DNA of 64,000 nt from Niveibacterium umoris. GTDB lineage: Bacteria > Pseudomonadota > Gammaproteobacteria > Burkholderiales > Rhodocyclaceae. The first letter of the stretch is position 1; each line of letters starts with the position of its first letter. The stretch covers positions 1-64,000 of the forward strand of contig NZ_JACIET010000002.1 of assembly GCF_014197015.1 (NCBI RefSeq). Reading direction: 5' to 3'. The notes under the pieces are model-generated. The model saw only the letters and a list, made by a program, of their open reading frames with translations, was not told the DNA's origin and did not search any database. The position numbers were made by a program, and so were the translations under genes. Shown here piece by piece: positions 58,762 through 64,000 of this stretch.

Positions 58762-61143
58762 TCAGATGGCCGAGGCCAGGTAGGCTTCGCGCCAGGCGCT
58801 GAGCCGCACGTCGCGCAGGCAGCCCAGATGGGTTGCCTCCGCCAGTCGCGCCCTTGCTGCCGCTTCGCGGAAGACCGGCAGATCCGGCCGCGCCGCCACG
58901 ATGCGCAGTTCCAGCGTCGGCCAGCGGCCATCGCGGATGAAACGGTCCAGCCCGACATACCAGGGCTCGCCGTCGCTGAAGTTGTCGTCCACCAGCACGC
59001 CGTCGGCATACAGGCGCGCGGCCTCGCCGATGTAATCGATCTCGGCAAGCAGCCGGCCGCCGAGTTGTGCCCACTCGGCCGGCACATCCAGCCGCACGCG
59101 CGTCGCCTGCTCGAACTCCGCATCGTCCGGCGCCAGCGGCACCGGACCGGTACGCCAGGGGATATGCGGACCAAGGCGCACGGCAGGCGCCTGCGGCTGG
59201 TCGTGCAGCACCTCGAAGGGCACGCTCGCCTGCAGCGGTGCGTTCTCCGGCAGCGCGGCACGGACACGCACGAAACCACCGCTGAGCGGCTCGCCCACCA
59301 GGTCGTCGGCCGGGTGGAAGACCACGTCCGCCCCCTCGGCGGCCGGGGCGATCGCCACCAGGTCCTCGCCGTTCTGGTACAGCGCGTATTCGCTGATCGC
59401 CAGGCGCTCGCGACCACGGAAGCGCACCCGGCTGGCGCGCTCGGCGTAGTCCCGCGACAGCAGCAGCACGGTGTGCCGCGTGCCCGCCGCGTCGACCAGG
59501 CGCAGGGTGATGATCTTGCTGTCCGCGGCCGGGCGCACACGCAGCAGCGTGCCGTCGCGCTCGACCTCGGCGCCGCCGGCGTCCAGCTCGCGCAGGCTGT
59601 CGCGCTCGAAGCTCAGCGTCGGTGTGATATCGGGATGGATGAACGCGACCCAGGTGGTATGCGCGCCGTCCTGCCAGCGGGTCAGCGGCTGCACCGTCGC
59701 CGTGCGCAACACGACAGCGCCGATGCGCGCGCCCAGCGGCCAGATCGCATAAGCGCCGCTCGGCACATCCACCACCGGGAAGCTGCGCTCGCCGGAGGCG
59801 GTCGCAACCTTGATCGCCACGTCCCTGAAATCCGGCAGCGGGTGGTGGCGCACATGGTTGTTGATGAACACGAAGCCCTGCTCGCCGACGCCGCGGGCGG
59901 CGACACGCAGCGGCTCGCGCGCCGCGGCGTCGATGTTCGCGCCCTCGGCCAGCACCGCATCCATCGGTGCCAGCTCGGCGCCGAAGGCCTGCAGGAACAG
60001 GTGCAGGCAGCGCAGGCGGCCATAGGACTGGCGCGTCTGGCCGTACTGCCCCAGCGGCGCGCGGAAGTCATAACCCATCACCGCGACGTCGTTCGGGTAG
60101 CCGGTGTCCTGCGTTTCGTTGTAGCGGCGCGGGCCGGCCGGATTGGTGCCGCCGTGGTACATGTAGTAGCCGTACAGCGTGGCGCCGGAGCCGATCTGCA
60201 CCAGTGTGGTCGCGGCCAGGTCGTCTGCCGTCACCGCGACACGGCGGTGGTAGGAGGTATGCATGCCGCCGCCGGCTTCGGCCAGGAAGAAGGGGTAGTG
60301 GGTCTTGTCGACCCGACCCTCGGCCGGCGTGCCGCCGACGTTGCCCATCTCGCCGATGGCGCGCTCGGTGTTGAACACGAACACGCCAGAAGGCGGCAGT
60401 GGCTCGGCACTGCCCTGCCAGAAACCGTCCGGGTAGGCGCCGGACACCGGCACCACATCGCGCGGCGGGATGTCCAGCGTTGGCCAGCCGGTCACGGTGT
60501 AGAGCGGCACCCGCAGGCCGGACTCGATCGCGATGCGCTTGAGCTCGGCAATGTGCTCGGCGCCGCAGCCCGGGCCGGTGCGGTCGTATTCGTTCTCCAG
60601 CTGCACGCCGATGACCGGGCCGCCGTCCTGCCACATCAGGTCATGTACCTGGGCGCCGATCTGGCCGTAGAAGCGGGTCACCTCGGCCAGGTAGGCCGGG
60701 GCGTTGCAACGCAGCTCGCCGATGCCGATCAGCCAGTCAGGGAAGCCGCCGTAGCGCGACTCGGCATGCACCCAGGGGCCGGGGCGCAGGTACACGTACA
60801 GCCCGGCCTTCGCGGCCAGCTGCACGAAACGGCGCAGATCGCGATCGCCACGCCAGTCGAAGCTGCCGCGCTCGGGCTCATGGTGATTCCAGAACACATA
60901 GCTGGCGACGATGCTGACACCACCGGCGCGCATCTTGCGCAGCTCGGTCTCCCACTCCCCGGCCGGGTAGCGCGAGTAATGGAACTCGCCCATCACCGGC
61001 AGCCAGGGTTCGCCGTCCAGCTCCAGGTAGCGGCTGTTGACCGTCAGGCGACGCTCGGCCGGCTGGTAGTGGCCCAGGTTCAGGAAATCCCGCTCGACGG
61101 CGGCGGGTGCGACAGGGAGGCGGATCGAGATCGATGCAGTCAC
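58762..61143 (-). CDS. GH35-family beta-galactosidase, cytoplasmic
   Basis: A 793-residue enzyme without signal peptide. The catalytic barrel (about 30-400) has LPVMGEFHYSRYPAGEWETE, SYVFWNHHEPERGSFDW, LRPGPWVHAESRYGGFPDWL, the likely acid/base Glu185 in VIGVQLENEYDRTG and a probable nucleophile Glu289 in FFLAEAGGGMHTSYHRR. Several beta-sandwich domains follow. It should remove terminal beta-galactose from imported oligomers. The only start codon in frame is GTG 61143, with no Shine-Dalgarno sequence and a LacI-type operator only ten bases upstream, so the transcript must be very short-leadered. Confidence 0.9.
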   Translation of the reverse strand: MTASISIRLPVAPAAVERDFLNLGHYQPAERRLTVNSRYLELDGEPWLPVMGEFHYSRYPAGEWETELRKMRAGGVSIVASYVFWNHHEPERGSFDWRGDRDLRRFVQLAAKAGLYVYLRPGPWVHAESRYGGFPDWLIGIGELRCNAPAYLAEVTRFYGQIGAQVHDLMWQDGGPVIGVQLENEYDRTGPGCGAEHIAELKRIAIESGLRVPLYTVTGWPTLDIPPRDVVPVSGAYPDGFWQGSAEPLPPSGVFVFNTERAIGEMGNVGGTPAEGRVDKTHYPFFLAEAGGGMHTSYHRRVAVTADDLAATTLVQIGSGATLYGYYMYHGGTNPAGPRRYNETQDTGYPNDVAVMGYDFRAPLGQYGQTRQSYGRLRCLHLFLQAFGAELAPMDAVLAEGANIDAAAREPLRVAARGVGEQGFVFINNHVRHHPLPDFRDVAIKVATASGERSFPVVDVPSGAYAIWPLGARIGAVVLRTATVQPLTRWQDGAHTTWVAFIHPDITPTLSFERDSLRELDAGGAEVERDGTLLRVRPAADSKIITLRLVDAAGTRHTVLLLSRDYAERASRVRFRGRERLAISEYALYQNGEDLVAIAPAAEGADVVFHPADDLVGEPLSGGFVRVRAALPENAPLQASVPFEVLHDQPQAPAVRLGPHIPWRTGPVPLAPDDAEFEQATRVRLDVPAEWAQLGGRLLAEIDYIGEAARLYADGVLVDDNFSDGEPWYVGLDRFIRDGRWPTLELRIVAARPDLPVFREAAARARLAEATHLGCLRDVRLSAWREAYLASAI

Positions 61144-61153
61144 GGCGATTTGG

Positions 61154-61165
61154 TTAAGCGTTTAA
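61154..61165. promoter_or_regulatory. LacI-type operator at the GH35 gene start
   Basis: TTAAGCGTTTAA, the exact reverse complement of the site at 61,420-61,431. Its edge is ten bases from the GTG start of the GH35 gene. Confidence 0.75.
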
Positions 61166-61380
61166 GTTTCGACGCAGTCTCGGTTCGCGGCGACACGCGA
61201 GCAATTAGGGTAAACCCTCACTCGCACCGCAGCAATGCGGATTGCATTTCAGCGGTGCCGCGCGCCACATCCCGCGATCACAGGGCGCGGCGCCGCTGCA
61301 AACGGCCCGCCGACGCGCGACGGCGCGGCACGACGAGGTTTGATCCAGCGCAAGCAGCGCACCGGCGCAATACCGGACAG

Positions 61381-61408
61381 GTGACAACGGGCGGGGCACG
61401 AGTATCAT
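61381..61408 (+). promoter_or_regulatory. Possible promoter of the GH42 gene
   Basis: GTGACA at 61381-61386 and TATCAT at 61403-61408 are 16 bases apart. The operator at 61420 would overlap the transcription start. Confidence 0.45.
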
Positions 61409-61419
61409 TCCGTCGCAAC

Positions 61420-61431
61420 TTAAACGCTTAA
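61420..61431. promoter_or_regulatory. LacI-type operator upstream of the GH42 gene
   Basis: TTAAACGCTTAA, centred 266 bases from its twin at 61,154. The two could be bridged by one tetrameric repressor to silence both divergent promoters. Confidence 0.75.
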
Positions 61432-61470
61432 TCTCACCCCGCGAAGCACGCTGGAAAACGGAGCCCCCGC

Positions 61471-63444
<1,974 letters not shown>

Positions 63445-63450
63445 AGCCAC

Positions 63451-63497
63451 ATCCGTCAGGCGGGGTGGCGCCCCCGCCGCCGCCCCGCCTGACGGAT
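63451..63497. repeat. Perfect 15-bp inverted repeat between GH42 and the aldo/keto reductase
   Basis: The arms ATCCGTCAGGCGGGG and CCCCGCCTGACGGAT are separated by 17 bases. The hairpin lies six bases after the GH42 stop and 31 bases before the next start. With no T run it is unlikely to end transcription by itself. Confidence 0.85.
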
Positions 63498-63528
63498 ACT
63501 CGGCACCTCAACCCGACGGAGAGAGAAC

Positions 63529-64000
63529 GTGAGTCACTACCAGCCCGACGCGCACCGCTACAGCTGCCTGCCCTATCGCCGCTGCGGGCGCAGCGGCCTG
63601 AAACTGCCTGCGGTATCGCTGGGCCTGTGGCACAACTTCGGCGGCGTGGACCGCTTCGAGAACGCACGCGCGCTGGTGCGCTGCGCCTTCGACCACGGCA
63701 TCACGCACTTCGATCTGGCCAACAACTACGGCCCGCCGCCCGGCTCTGCCGAAGAGACCTTCGGCGCCCTGCTGGCCGGCGACCTGAAGCCCTGGCGCGA
63801 CGAGCTGGTGATCTCGACCAAGGCTGGCTACACCATGTGGCCCGGCCCCTACGGCGACTGGGGCTCGCGCAAGTACCTCGTCGCCAGCCTCGACCAGAGC
63901 TTGCGCCGCATGGGCCTGGACTATGTCGACATCTTCTACCACCACCGGCCCGACCCCGAGACGCCGCTGGAGGAGACGATGGCCGCGCTGGCGCACATCG
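63529..64000 (+). CDS. gpr: Aldo/keto reductase, L-glyceraldehyde-3-phosphate reductase type (YghZ/Gpr), 3' end cut by the window
   Basis: The first 157 residues are seen, starting at GTG 63529 behind GGAGAGAGAA. They follow E. coli YghZ closely: PYRRCGRSGLKLPAVSLGLW, HNFGGVDRFENARAL, HFDLANNYGPPPGSAEETFG (with the catalytic Asp and Tyr), VISTKAGYTMWPGPYGDWGS and LDYVDIFYHHRPDPETPLEE. YghZ reduces L-glyceraldehyde 3-phosphate and methylglyoxal with NADPH. In this locus it may handle aldehydes produced by fast sugar breakdown. The rest lies to the right. Confidence 0.92.
   Translation, partial: MSHYQPDAHRYSCLPYRRCGRSGLKLPAVSLGLWHNFGGVDRFENARALVRCAFDHGITHFDLANNYGPPPGSAEETFGALLAGDLKPWRDELVISTKAGYTMWPGPYGDWGSRKYLVASLDQSLRRMGLDYVDIFYHHRPDPETPLEETMAALAHI

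Overview
The window is a piece of a GC-rich bacterial chromosome, most likely a betaproteobacterium. The gene content points there: ChvE-GguAB and YtfQRT-YjfF sugar transporters, a YdcSTUV-PatD cluster and a chromosomal integron cassette array. I infer a relative of the Rhodocyclales or Burkholderiales; no rRNA or species marker is present. It has three parts.

(1) Positions 1 to about 5,510 hold the distal end of an integron gene-cassette array. Eight recognisable attC sites of 69-93 bp and one half-lost site separate short, forward-oriented, lower-GC cassettes. Most encode unknown small proteins: three have Sec signal peptides, three look like membrane proteins and one resembles a HEAT repeat protein. 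Two can be assigned: a small multidrug resistance (SMR) exporter of the guanidinium/SugE type and an ArsN2-like acetyltransferase. The integrase is not in the window and should lie to the left. The right-hand attC sites are decayed, so the array appears to end here.

(2) Positions 5,546 to 36,500 mix sugar and amine catabolism with housekeeping and accessory genes. A leftward ara unit (chvE-gguA-gguB-araC-ybhA) diverges from a rightward unit (araB-araD-araA-ytfQ-ytfR-ytfT-yjfF) that ends in a strong terminator. Together they give L-arabinose sensing, two ABC uptake systems and conversion to D-xylulose 5-phosphate. Next come a cold-shock/excalibur fusion, an outer-membrane protein with an added NTF2-like domain, and ydcSTUV-patD for polyamine or gamma-aminobutyraldehyde use with a divergent LysR gene. 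Then follow a solitary PstS-like protein, a stretch of small conserved genes (DUF2059, SnoaL-like, RibD-like, DUF2164) with intergenic repeats, a low-GC orphan, and a REP-associated transposase bracketed by a perfect 36-bp inverted repeat.

(3) Positions 36,584 to 64,000 form a galactan and galactose locus. Read leftward, there is a maltoporin-like channel, an unpaired maltose-type binding protein, then a ten-gene unit dgoK-SDR-lactonase-dgoA-dgoD-ABC ATPase-galE-galT-galK-galM. That unit joins the oxidative De Ley-Doudoroff route and the Leloir route for D-galactose in one transcript. A second leftward unit carries a GH35 beta-galactosidase, an ABC ATPase, binding protein, two permeases, a secreted GH53 endo-galactanase with a C-terminal CBM61-like module, and a chemoreceptor. 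Rightward are a GH42 beta-galactosidase and the start of an aldo/keto reductase. Three near-identical LacI-type palindromes (49,696; 61,154; 61,420) tie the porin and both galactosidase promoters into one predicted regulon; its repressor is not in the window.

The parts suggest a bacterium that cuts plant (arabino)galactan outside the cell, imports galacto-oligosaccharides and L-arabinose, hydrolyses the former in the cytoplasm, and oxidises galactose by two parallel routes.
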